64,000 bases of DNA from positions 1-64,000 of the forward strand of contig CBFHHA010000001.1 of NCBI GenBank assembly GCA_965655625.1, read 5' to 3'. The notes beneath the pieces are model-generated. The model saw only the letters and a program-made list of their open reading frames with translations. It ran no database searches and was not told the origin of the DNA. A program made the position numbers and the translations under genes. Of this stretch, positions 41,298 through 49,497 are shown piece after piece; position 1 is the first letter of the stretch; each line of letters starts with the position of its first letter. Origin of the DNA: CAJJDF01 sp965655625. Lineage in GTDB: Bacteria > Bacteroidota > Bacteroidia > Flavobacteriales_D > CAJJDF01.

Positions 41298-41932
41298 TAC
41301 AGCGCATTTCCATAGAAAACAGGTGGATAATCCTATTGGTAATTGTTTACCTTGTGGGTTTAATTGGCATAAGTCTGCCTAGTTTACGACCCTTATTTTT
41401 GCCGTTAACACCGCTGAACCTCCTCTTAACCTTAGTGGTTTTTTATAAAGTAAATAAAGACTTTAGTGGTCGTTTCCTTCTTTTATCGCTCTTGGTGTTT
41501 TTAATTGGATTCTCGGTGGAGGCAATTGGTGTAGCTACAGGTGTGCTTTTTGGAAGCTACTCATACGGAAGTACATTTGGCGCAAAAGTGTTTGAAACAC
41601 CCATTATGATTGGTGTAAACTGGTTGTTTTTGGCTCTGAGTAGCTTTGGCATTGTTCAGTATTTTTCTTCCAAGAAATTTACCCAAATAATAGTTCCGGC
41701 AATTCTAATGACTGGCCTAGATTATTTGGTAGAGCCAGTAGCGATGAAACTTGGGTTTTGGGGCTGGGAAAACGATGTTATTCCTATACAAAACTACTTA
41801 ATGTGGTTTTGTGTTAGCCTCGTTATTCATGCCATTATCACCTTTATTTCACCTAAAATTCATCCAAAAATTAGTTTCGTTATTTTTGGTGTACAAGTTG
41901 TTTTTTTCTCAATCTTAAACCTCGTTTTGTGA
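41294..41932 (+). CDS. cruF: Carotenoid 1,2-hydratase CruF (DUF422)
   Basis: A 212-residue integral membrane protein with about six or seven helices, matching the CruF/DUF422 family. Conserved-looking segments are FSVEAIGVATGVLFGSYSYGSTFGAKVFETPIMIGVNWLFL and GLDYLVEPVAMKLGFWGWENDVIPIQNYLMWF. The E, D and H/W-rich polar residues within helices are those preserved in the family. The enzyme adds water to the acyclic psi end of carotenoids, giving a 1-hydroxy group. It overlaps crtD by 4 bases and touches crtYcd (TGATG). Confidence 0.88.
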   Translation: MIQRISIENRWIILLVIVYLVGLIGISLPSLRPLFLPLTPLNLLLTLVVFYKVNKDFSGRFLLLSLLVFLIGFSVEAIGVATGVLFGSYSYGSTFGAKVFETPIMIGVNWLFLALSSFGIVQYFSSKKFTQIIVPAILMTGLDYLVEPVAMKLGFWGWENDVIPIQNYLMWFCVSLVIHAIITFISPKIHPKISFVIFGVQVVFFSILNLVL

Positions 41933-42633
41933 TGGAATTTTTAGAAACCAAATACCTCTATTTTTACGTTTTGATTTTTGCGCTTTCGTACCCACTTGCC
42001 CAAAGTTTTGAGAGAAGGATCACCTATTACAAAAAATGGAAGCCACTTTTTCTTGGGATATTCCTCATGATGGTCGTGTTCATCCCTTGGGATATTTGGT
42101 TTACAAACTCTGGTGTGTGGTGGTTCAATCACGATTACACCTCTGGCTTGCGGATTTTCCTGCTCCCTATCGAAGAATGGTTGTTTTTCATTCTCATCCC
42201 TTTTGCTTGCTTCTTCATTTATGAAGTACTCAATTATTTCATAAAAAAGGATGTACTAAAAAAGTTTGCTCAACCATTTTTGGCAACCTTATCCGTGGTT
42301 CTTATCGTTACCTCTGTCTTGTTTGTGGAGAGGCTCTATCCTTTTGTTACATTCCTTTCTACGGGTGTTTTGGGTCTTGTTACGGTCTATTTCAAGCCCA
42401 AGTGGCTCGGAAGGTTCTTGTTGATGTACTTCGTTAGTTTGGTTCCGTTTTTATTGGTTAATGGAATTTTAACAGGCTCACTCATTCAATCTCCGGTAGT
42501 CAATTATAATCCGAATGAAATTTTGGGCCTTAGAATCATTACAATCCCTTTTGAAGACAGTATTTACAACTTAATGATGCTTTTGATGGTAATGTGGGTT
42601 TACAAAGGATTTAATACACAGCTAGAATCCTAA
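41932..42633 (+). CDS. crtYcd: Lycopene cyclase of the CrtYcd type (fused c and d domains)
   Basis: 233 residues from ATG 41932; GTG 41929 is an alternative. Six to seven helices form two tandem lycopene-cyclase domains (about 1-110 and 115-233). Each carries the PxE(E/D) motif: LLPIEEWLFFILIPF in the first and TIPFEDSIYNLMMLL in the second. It is related to the CrtYc/CrtYd pair of actinobacteria and to fungal-type cyclases. It makes beta rings; in this operon one ring is expected, as CruF and CrtD act at the other end. It ends by overlapping the convergent flippase gene by 4 bases. Confidence 0.9.
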   Translation: MEFLETKYLYFYVLIFALSYPLAQSFERRITYYKKWKPLFLGIFLMMVVFIPWDIWFTNSGVWWFNHDYTSGLRIFLLPIEEWLFFILIPFACFFIYEVLNYFIKKDVLKKFAQPFLATLSVVLIVTSVLFVERLYPFVTFLSTGVLGLVTVYFKPKWLGRFLLMYFVSLVPFLLVNGILTGSLIQSPVVNYNPNEILGLRIITIPFEDSIYNLMMLLMVMWVYKGFNTQLES

Positions 42634-44129
42634 GACTTCTTTAACATTTCTTTTAAATTCATTCCTTCCAAATTGTAGATAAACCAAAGGTAAAAGGCAA
42701 AAAGGAAAGAGTTGAATCCAAAAATAAGTAAAATGGAATCGGGGAAGAAAAATTTGAATCCTACACTTAAGAAATAAAGTGCGACTGCAAGCAACAAGAA
42801 AAAACTTCCCTTTTTTATGTTGTAAGGAATTGGGTAATGTTTTTGACCCAACAAATAGGAAGTAACCATCATTCCGCCATACACCGCAAAAGTAGTCCAA
42901 GCAGAAGCAACATAACCCAATACCGGAATAAGAAGTAAGTTGAGCGCTATAGTAAGCACAGCACCACCCATAGCAATATATGCACCAAATTTAGTTTGGC
43001 CCGATAGTTTGTACCAAATGGATTGGTTGTAGTAAATTCCCAGAAAAATGTTTGCTACTAATAAAATAGGTACTACATGAAGTCCTTCCCAGTATTCTCT
43101 CTTTGGAAGCAACCACTTGAACACCTCCAAATACATCAGAATAAACAAAAACATGATAGAAACTGCCAACACAAAGTAATTCATTACCGTACGATAGGTT
43201 TCATTTGCATTCGCTTCTTTGGCTCTGGCAAAGAAAAATGGTTCTGCTGCGTACCTAAATGCTTGAATAAATAAAGAAATAAGTATGGACAATTTGTACA
43301 CTCCGGAATAAATTCCAACTTGCTGTTTGGCTACCTCTACTCCGTCAACCGGTTCTATGACTCTCCTCAGCAAGATTCTATCAAATGTTTCGTTGATTAT
43401 TCCTGCAAAACTACCGAGCATTAATGGCAACGAATAAATTAGCATGTTCGCCAGAAGTTTTCTGTTGATGTGCCATTTTACTTTGATAAACTCGGGGTAT
43501 AGCAGAACTAATTTTACGCAGGTAGCAATTAAGTTTGAAATAAAAATGTAGCCAATTCCAATTGCAGGATCATAAATTAACTCCACCAAGGCTGTTTTGT
43601 TTCCGTGATCGAAACTGGTTTTTGCGAAAGCAATGAACAAGAGATTAAAAAAGATATTCGTTCCAATGTTAATCAAGTTTATTTGAGCAAATTTCTTGGC
43701 TCTGCTTTCGTTTCGAAGTTTTGCCATGGGTATGGTAGCGAATGCATCTAACCCAAGAATTAAAGCTAAGTAGATAATGAAATCTGGTCGAGAAGCATAC
43801 CCAATCAAATCGGCTATGGATTGAGTAAACAAAAACCCCAAGAGGATGAATAAACCACTGGAAACAGCTATAAAAGTTAGGGCTGTGCTGTAAACACTAG
43901 CCTGATTTTCTTCCGTTTTGGAGAACCTAAAAAAGGCTGTTTCCATTCCAAATCCCAACAAGACCATAAAAAACGCTACGTTTGCGTAAAGTTCAGATAC
44001 TTCTCCGTATTGTGCTGTACTAAAGCTGGTTACGTAAAGTGGTGTCAACAAAAAATTAAGAATACGAGCAAACATGCTACTCACTCCGTAGATTGCCGTT
44101 TGCCCTGCTAACTTTTTTATTACACTCAA
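42630..44129 (-). CDS. Wzx-type oligosaccharide flippase / polysaccharide biosynthesis protein
   Basis: 499 residues with 13-14 hydrophobic helices and the MOP-superfamily start LAGQTAIYGVSSMFARILNFLLTPLYV. It probably flips lipid-linked sugar units across the inner membrane for surface polysaccharide or LPS. The start is TTG at 44129, because no ATG precedes the conserved beginning. It begins 12 bases after the crotonase stop on the same strand, which may be a chance operon. Confidence 0.88.
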   Translation of the reverse strand: MSVIKKLAGQTAIYGVSSMFARILNFLLTPLYVTSFSTAQYGEVSELYANVAFFMVLLGFGMETAFFRFSKTEENQASVYSTALTFIAVSSGLFILLGFLFTQSIADLIGYASRPDFIIYLALILGLDAFATIPMAKLRNESRAKKFAQINLINIGTNIFFNLLFIAFAKTSFDHGNKTALVELIYDPAIGIGYIFISNLIATCVKLVLLYPEFIKVKWHINRKLLANMLIYSLPLMLGSFAGIINETFDRILLRRVIEPVDGVEVAKQQVGIYSGVYKLSILISLFIQAFRYAAEPFFFARAKEANANETYRTVMNYFVLAVSIMFLFILMYLEVFKWLLPKREYWEGLHVVPILLVANIFLGIYYNQSIWYKLSGQTKFGAYIAMGGAVLTIALNLLLIPVLGYVASAWTTFAVYGGMMVTSYLLGQKHYPIPYNIKKGSFFLLLAVALYFLSVGFKFFFPDSILLIFGFNSFLFAFYLWFIYNLEGMNLKEMLKKS

Positions 44130-44141
44130 CTGAGTTCGTTT

Positions 44142-44921
44142 TTATGACTTAAATTTCGCTTTTCTTCGTTCGATAAAAGCAGTAGTTCCTTCCTTAAAAT
44201 CATCTGTTCCGAAACAGTTTCCAAATTCTTCAATTTCTGTTTCAAATCCGTTTTCACCATCCGTAAAATTTGCATTTACAGCCTTAAACGCCAAACCAAT
44301 TGCAGATGATGAGTTTTTTACAATTTTCCCAGCAATTTCGAGGCATTTTTCCATCAATCCTTCTGGTGTAGTTACGTGATTCACCAATCCCCATTTGTGC
44401 GCTTCTTCTGCCGAAATCATACCTGCTGTGGCAATCATTTCCATTGCTTTTCCTCTTCCTACTAGTTGTGCCAATCTTTGTGTCCCTCCGTACCCAGGAA
44501 TTACTCCTAAAGATACTTCTGGTAATCCCATTTTTGCATTGTCGGAGGCTACACGAATGTGAGCCGACATAGCCAATTCTAATCCTCCACCCAAAGCAAA
44601 TCCATTTACGGCAGCAATGATTGGTGTAGTTAAGTTTTGAGCCAAATCAAACAATTTGTCGTGGCCTTCTTTGCTCAATTTTTTTCCTTCTTCCACTGAA
44701 AATGATGCAAATTCCTTAATATCCGCACCAGCGACAAATGCCTTTTCTCCTGATCCTGTTAAAAGAATGACCTTTACACTGTTGTCTTCATCTGCTGACT
44801 TTAAAGCATCTGACAACTCGCTAATTGTTTCCGAATTAAGCGCATTCAACTGTTTTGGTCTATTAATCGTAATTGTTCTAACAGAATCGTTGTTTTGGAT
44901 AATAATGTTGCTTACTGACAT
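44142..44921 (-). CDS. Enoyl-CoA hydratase (crotonase family)
   Basis: 259 residues, the usual length. Oxyanion-hole and CoA motifs: FVAGADIKEFA, AAVNGFALGGGLELAMSAHIRVA, and LPEVSLGVIPGYGGTQRLAQLVG. The two catalytic glutamates are in GLELAMS (about 113) and LPEVSLG (about 133). It should hydrate short-chain trans-2-enoyl-CoA such as crotonyl-CoA in fatty-acid or butanoate breakdown; members with other activities share the fold, so the exact substrate is not fixed. A TAACTTTG sequence on the minus strand just upstream is a possible -7 element. Confidence 0.92.
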   Translation of the reverse strand: MSVSNIIIQNNDSVRTITINRPKQLNALNSETISELSDALKSADEDNSVKVILLTGSGEKAFVAGADIKEFASFSVEEGKKLSKEGHDKLFDLAQNLTTPIIAAVNGFALGGGLELAMSAHIRVASDNAKMGLPEVSLGVIPGYGGTQRLAQLVGRGKAMEMIATAGMISAEEAHKWGLVNHVTTPEGLMEKCLEIAGKIVKNSSSAIGLAFKAVNANFTDGENGFETEIEEFGNCFGTDDFKEGTTAFIERRKAKFKS

Positions 44922-45072
44922 GATATTTAAGGTTTTTTAACTCTATTTCAAAGTTAAGGGTTTCTCTTGTATTGATTCTGATTTTCGTTTTTATTATTCC
45001 AATCAGAGTGTTGATAAGTGAAGACAGCTTTAACTTAATATTGGATTACTTAAAAATCTATACCTTTACATT

Positions 45073-46086
45073 ATGAAATTTTCTTCTGGCATATTTTTTT
45101 CACTCGTATTAGGAGCCCTTTCTTTTCTAATTGCCACACTAGGAATTTATGCTGTATTAAATGATCCCGATGAAGAGTTCATGGTGTTAATCATTTCAGC
45201 CATAATAGGAATTTTAGTTTTGACTGTTTCTTATTTCTTTTTACAAATTTACACCAAGAACAAATTCAAGAAAATTTACCGCTCTATTGGTATTGTGTAC
45301 GAAAAAAACGGAAATGTTTTTGGTGCAGATGCGCAACTAGAGGTAGAAAAATGGTTGACGAATAAAACTTCAGAAATTCAGAAACTAAAATCTACCGAAG
45401 AATATCGAAGAGAGTTTTTTGGAAACTTGGCCCATGAGCTAAAAACTCCTGTATTTAGTGTAGAAGGATATATCTTAACGTTGTTAGAAGGTGGGCTAGA
45501 AGACGAAACGATTAACCGTAAATTCCTGAATAAAGCTGCTAAGGGAATTGACCGAATTACCAAAGTAATTGCCGACATGGATACAATTACCAAAATAGAA
45601 TCTGGCAACTTAAAATTGAATTTAAAACGAATTTCACTCTTCGAATTGATAAAAAATATCATTTCTGAATTGGAAGACTTTGCCGAAAACCACGAAATCG
45701 AGCTTGTGTTAGAAAAATCTATGGTGGCTGAATTGTTTGTGGTTGCTGACAAATTAAAACTGGAACAAATCATCACTAATTTGGTTTCAAATTCTATTTA
45801 TTATGGTAAAAAAGGTGGGAAAACAATTATTTCAGCAAAAGAGATAGGAAAAGGCAAAGTGCTTGTTTTGGTTGAAGATAACGGTGTGGGAATTGCCCAA
45901 GAACACCTTCCAAGACTCTTCGAACGATTTTATCGCGTAGAAAAAAGCCGAGATAGAAATCAAGGTGGTTCAGGAATTGGACTAGCTATCGTAAAACATA
46001 TTGTAGAAGCCCATAACCAAAAAATTAGCGTTACTAGTGAACTTGATAAAGGAACGGTCTTTTCTTTTACTTTGGAGAAAGCTTAA
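45073..46086 (+). CDS. Sensor histidine kinase (PhoR-like)
   Basis: 337 residues. Two transmembrane helices (about 8-28 and 37-60) with almost no loop between them, then a cytoplasmic dimerisation domain with phosphoacceptor His121 in NLAHELKTPVFSVEGYI. The ATPase domain has N-box LVSNSIYYGKKGG, G1 EDNGVGI, F-box LFERFYRVEKSRDR and G2 GGSGIGLAIVKHI. The short outer loop suggests sensing in or near the membrane. No response regulator gene is adjacent on this side, although PhoR-like kinases usually have one. It is convergent with rnhB, overlapping by 20 bases. Confidence 0.92.
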   Translation: MKFSSGIFFSLVLGALSFLIATLGIYAVLNDPDEEFMVLIISAIIGILVLTVSYFFLQIYTKNKFKKIYRSIGIVYEKNGNVFGADAQLEVEKWLTNKTSEIQKLKSTEEYRREFFGNLAHELKTPVFSVEGYILTLLEGGLEDETINRKFLNKAAKGIDRITKVIADMDTITKIESGNLKLNLKRISLFELIKNIISELEDFAENHEIELVLEKSMVAELFVVADKLKLEQIITNLVSNSIYYGKKGGKTIISAKEIGKGKVLVLVEDNGVGIAQEHLPRLFERFYRVEKSRDRNQGGSGIGLAIVKHIVEAHNQKISVTSELDKGTVFSFTLEKA

Positions 46087-46675
46087 GCTCCAACTGCACA
46101 GGTAGTAATCTAAACGATTTTCTGTGATATTCTGTTGAGCCAAATTCTCTTATCGCTTGCCGGTGTTTTTTGGTGGGGTATCCTTTGTTTTTATTCCAAT
46201 CATAGTGTGGAAACTCTTCGTGGTATTGCTTCATGATATCGTCTCTGTAAGTTTTAGCCAAAATAGACGCTGCCGCAATTGGCAAGAATTTGCCATCTCC
46301 CTTTATCACGCAAACGTGTTCCGTTTTCCCGTATTTATTGAATCGGTTACCGTCAATTAATAATAAATTGGGTGTTTTTTCCAGCTTATCAATAGCTCGA
46401 TGCATCGCTAAAAATGAAGCATTCAAAATATTGATTTCGTCTATCTCTTTAGGCGAAACGATTCCCACTCCCCAAGCGAGAGCTTCCTTCTCAATAATGG
46501 GTCGAAGTAACTCACGTTTTTTTTCTGTCAGCTGTTTCGAGTCCGTCAATATTTCATTCCTAAAATTCTTGGGTAAGATAACGGCTGCAGCCACTACAGG
46601 ACCAGATAAACATCCTCTACCAGCTTCGTCACAGCCAGCCTCTATTTTGGTTTTATCATAGTGAAGTTCTAACAT
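46067..46675 (-). CDS. rnhB: Ribonuclease HII
   Basis: 202 residues. Removes ribonucleotides from DNA by cutting the RNA strand of RNA-DNA hybrids. Catalytic acidic residues: DEAGRGCLSGPVVAA (16-17), LTDSKQLTEKKRE, and LLIDGNRF. The motif AAASILAKTYRDDIM is typical of HII. The C-terminal 20 bases overlap the end of the convergent kinase gene. It lies 2 bases downstream of the glycosyltransferase gene. Confidence 0.96.
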   Translation of the reverse strand: MLELHYDKTKIEAGCDEAGRGCLSGPVVAAAVILPKNFRNEILTDSKQLTEKKRELLRPIIEKEALAWGVGIVSPKEIDEINILNASFLAMHRAIDKLEKTPNLLLIDGNRFNKYGKTEHVCVIKGDGKFLPIAAASILAKTYRDDIMKQYHEEFPHYDWNKNKGYPTKKHRQAIREFGSTEYHRKSFRLLPVQLELKLSPK

Positions 46676-46677
46676 TC

Positions 46678-47808
46678 TTACTCTTTTTTGTACACCTCAA
46701 CGATAGTTTCCCAAACAATTTCGGCAGTTTTGTCCCAACTAAAGCGCTTGGATCTCTCTTTTCCGTGATCAATTAATTCGTCTCTTAAGGATTCATCTTT
46801 GTACATTCGTTTCATTCCGTTTTTGATATCCTCCACAGAAAAGGGGTTGACATAAATAGCTGCATCTCCTCCCACTTCTGGCAGTGAAGTAAGTTCGGAT
46901 GAAAGAATAGGCAATTCACATTTCATCGCTTCCACCAACGGAATTCCAAATCCTTCGAAATAGGAAACATAAGTAAGGGCAAGACCCGAACCATAAATAT
47001 TATTCAATTCTTTCGATTGAATATGCCCCGTAAACACAACATCTGCTTGAAATTTCATGTCATCAAAAACTTGCTTGATGTCTTTGTTCCACCAATATTT
47101 TTCTCCTACCATCAGTAATTTTACCTCGCTTTTTGTCTCTTTCTTATACAAATCAAACGCCTCAAAAAGTTTGGTTACATTTTTACGAGGATGCAAAGCG
47201 CTCACGAACAAAAAATAAGGTTTTCCCTCCGTAAATTTACTCCTGGTAGCCGCTTTATCTTCCTCAGAAATAGGAAAAAATGATTCGCCCACTCCATTGT
47301 GTGCCACAACAATTTTTTCCTCTTTGATTTGAAAACTCTCAGCAATGTCTTGCTTTGAATATTCTGATACAGTAATAATTTTAGCCGCCTTTTTAGCAAA
47401 TCTTGGGAAAAAATAATTTACGTAATTTCTGTTCCAAAACGGAATGTCTTTTGGGTAGTGAACAAAACTTAGATCATGAATTACGGGTATTTGTTTTATT
47501 TCGGAATTTAGGCTCAAATAACCGTCAGGCGATAACAAAACATCAATATTGTGTTTTTTCAAGGCTCTTTTTACACCAAATTCAAACCACAAAAAATACA
47601 AAAAGGGATGTCTTGCTTGGGGATGAATTACGACAGGGGTTACATTGCTCCCATAAATGAATTTTTGGTCATAATTCCTGTCAAAGAGGAAGAAAAATTC
47701 GTGTTCTGGATGATTCTGAACCAGTCTTTTTGCTACTTCGTGAGTAAACCAACCAAAGCCTTCAAGCTTTTTGGTTAATAAAAAACGAGTATTTATAGCA
47801 ATTTTCAT
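46678..47808 (-). CDS. Glycosyltransferase family 4 (GT-B fold)
   Basis: 376 residues. N-terminal acceptor domain with PVIHDLSFVHYPKDIP and ITVSEYSKQDIAESF. C-terminal donor domain with FLFVSALHPRKNVTKLFEAF, and the nucleotide-sugar motif SYFEGFGIPLVEAMKCELPILSSELTSLPEVGGDAAIYV (E-x7-E). It adds a sugar to a glycan acceptor, likely for cell-surface polysaccharide, which would fit the flippase gene nearby. Donor and acceptor cannot be named. Confidence 0.9.
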   Translation of the reverse strand: MKIAINTRFLLTKKLEGFGWFTHEVAKRLVQNHPEHEFFFLFDRNYDQKFIYGSNVTPVVIHPQARHPFLYFLWFEFGVKRALKKHNIDVLLSPDGYLSLNSEIKQIPVIHDLSFVHYPKDIPFWNRNYVNYFFPRFAKKAAKIITVSEYSKQDIAESFQIKEEKIVVAHNGVGESFFPISEEDKAATRSKFTEGKPYFLFVSALHPRKNVTKLFEAFDLYKKETKSEVKLLMVGEKYWWNKDIKQVFDDMKFQADVVFTGHIQSKELNNIYGSGLALTYVSYFEGFGIPLVEAMKCELPILSSELTSLPEVGGDAAIYVNPFSVEDIKNGMKRMYKDESLRDELIDHGKERSKRFSWDKTAEIVWETIVEVYKKE

Positions 47809-47848
47809 CTTGAGGACTAAGGTAATTTTTTCTTGTGAAATTGCCTAG

Positions 47849-49063
47849 TTAGAGTGCCATCAATAGCAAGTCGATATTTTTATGTGGCAAACTAAATGCG
47901 TCTCCCAAAGTTTTGCTCGTAAGCATACCTTTGTAAACGTATACTCCATGTCTAAAACCTTTGTTATCTCTCACCATTGTGGCGATTCCTCCTTCTTCGC
48001 CAATCTGAATAAGTAAGGGTGAAAAAATATTGCTCAACGCAAAAGAGGCTGTTCTGGACACTGAAGAGGCAATATTTGGAACGCAATAATGGATCACTCC
48101 GTGTTTGGTGAAAACTGGAGATTTGTGGTTTGTCACTTTCGAGGTTTCGAAACAGCCTCCTTTGTCAATACTCACATCCACGATCACTGCTCCTTCTTTC
48201 ATGCTCTCGACCATCTCCTCGGAAACCACACAAGGCGTTGTCCCATTATTCGTCCTCAACGCCCCAATAGCAACATCGGCTCTCATAAGCGCTTTCTCAA
48301 GTACTTTTGGATTGATAATAGATGTCCAGATAGTGGTATTTAGGTCATTTTGAATTCTTCTTAATTTGTACACATCGTTGTCAAATATTTTGACACTTGC
48401 CCCAAGGCCAATAGCAGATTTTGCTGCGAATTCTCCTACCGTTCCTGCTCCAATTATTACCACTTCGGTGGGTGAAACTCCTGCAATTCCTCCCAAAATG
48501 GTTCCTCTTCCGTTGTTTAAATTACTCAAATAATGAGAGGCTATTCCTATCGACTTTATTCCTGCAATTTCCGACATCGATCGGATTACAGGGTACACAT
48601 CGTCTTCGTCTTTTACAAAATCCCACGCAATTGCTGTGATTTTCTTTTTCATCAGCATTTCCAATGTGTTTTTAGGATGAACTGATAATTGCAAAGCAGC
48701 AAACAATGTCTGGTTTCCTGCCATCATTTCTATCTCCTCTTTGCTCGGTGGAGCGACTTTAATGATAATATCTGCCTTGAAAACCTCCGAAGTGTCGTAA
48801 CAAATTTCGGCACCCACTTCGCTGTAATCTCTATCTACAAAATTGGCGTTTACCCCTGCATTGGTTTCTACGCACACTCTGTGTCCGTTACTCACCAATA
48901 AAGAAACTGCCTCTGGCACCAATGAAACTCGATTTTCTTGAAAGCTTGTTTCTTTTGGTATCCCTATAAATAGTTTTTTGCTGCTCGTTCCTGCTCGCTG
49001 CAGTTTTTCTTGAGGCACCATAAGTGCTTCTTTGGCCAAGGATTTAAGTACATCTGAAGACAT
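47849..49063 (-). CDS. ald: Alanine dehydrogenase
   Basis: 404 residues, somewhat longer than the classic 370 because of an N-terminal extension. It interconverts alanine with pyruvate, ammonia and NADH. Motifs: GIPKETSFQENRVSLVPEAVSLLVSNGH at the N-terminus, the NAD-binding GTILGGIAGVSPTEVVIIGAGTVGEFAAKSAIGLGASV, and KEGAVIVDVSIDKGGCFETS followed by HYCVPNIASSVSRTASFALSN. Reported in Bacteroidetes as 'alanine dehydrogenase' of this size. One base separates it from tsaE upstream. Confidence 0.92.
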   Translation of the reverse strand: MSSDVLKSLAKEALMVPQEKLQRAGTSSKKLFIGIPKETSFQENRVSLVPEAVSLLVSNGHRVCVETNAGVNANFVDRDYSEVGAEICYDTSEVFKADIIIKVAPPSKEEIEMMAGNQTLFAALQLSVHPKNTLEMLMKKKITAIAWDFVKDEDDVYPVIRSMSEIAGIKSIGIASHYLSNLNNGRGTILGGIAGVSPTEVVIIGAGTVGEFAAKSAIGLGASVKIFDNDVYKLRRIQNDLNTTIWTSIINPKVLEKALMRADVAIGALRTNNGTTPCVVSEEMVESMKEGAVIVDVSIDKGGCFETSKVTNHKSPVFTKHGVIHYCVPNIASSVSRTASFALSNIFSPLLIQIGEEGGIATMVRDNKGFRHGVYVYKGMLTSKTLGDAFSLPHKNIDLLLMAL

Positions 49064-49064
49064 A

Positions 49065-49484
49065 TCAATAGGTTAGGGTGATGATTCGGGTAGTATCTAC
49101 CACCTCGATAGTTAAATTTACAAAATTTTCGTCTAAGTACGACAGTATTTTATCTGGCCATTCGAAAAAACAGATTGCTTGGCTGTCTATAATTTCAATG
49201 ATTCCAATATCCAGTAATTCCATTGCATCATTCAACCGATACAAGTCAAAGTGATAAATAGAATTATTATTGCCGGTTCTGTACTCGTTTACGATGGAGT
49301 AGGTAGGGCTCGATGTGTGCTCGGTAACGCCTAGTATTTTACACACTTCATTTATCAAAGTAGTTTTCCCTGCTCCCATTGGAGCTTCTAAACAAAAATG
49401 AGAATATTCCTTTGACAACTCTTGTATGAATTCTGCGACAGGCTTTAATTCCGCCAAATTTGTTGCTTCAAATCTTTTTTCCAT
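49065..49484 (-). CDS. tsaE: tRNA threonylcarbamoyladenosine biosynthesis ATPase TsaE
   Basis: 139 residues. P-loop MGAGKTTL (36-43), SSPTYSIVNEY and YHFDLYRL are the family marks. With TsaB and TsaD it forms the complex that installs t6A at position 37 of ANN-decoding tRNAs. It lies directly downstream of mfd (13-base gap) and 1 base upstream of ald, suggesting one long minus-strand transcript mfd-tsaE-ald-GT-rnhB. Confidence 0.95.
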   Translation of the reverse strand: MEKRFEATNLAELKPVAEFIQELSKEYSHFCLEAPMGAGKTTLINEVCKILGVTEHTSSPTYSIVNEYRTGNNNSIYHFDLYRLNDAMELLDIGIIEIIDSQAICFFEWPDKILSYLDENFVNLTIEVVDTTRIITLTY

Positions 49485-49497
49485 AAACGGATTCCTA

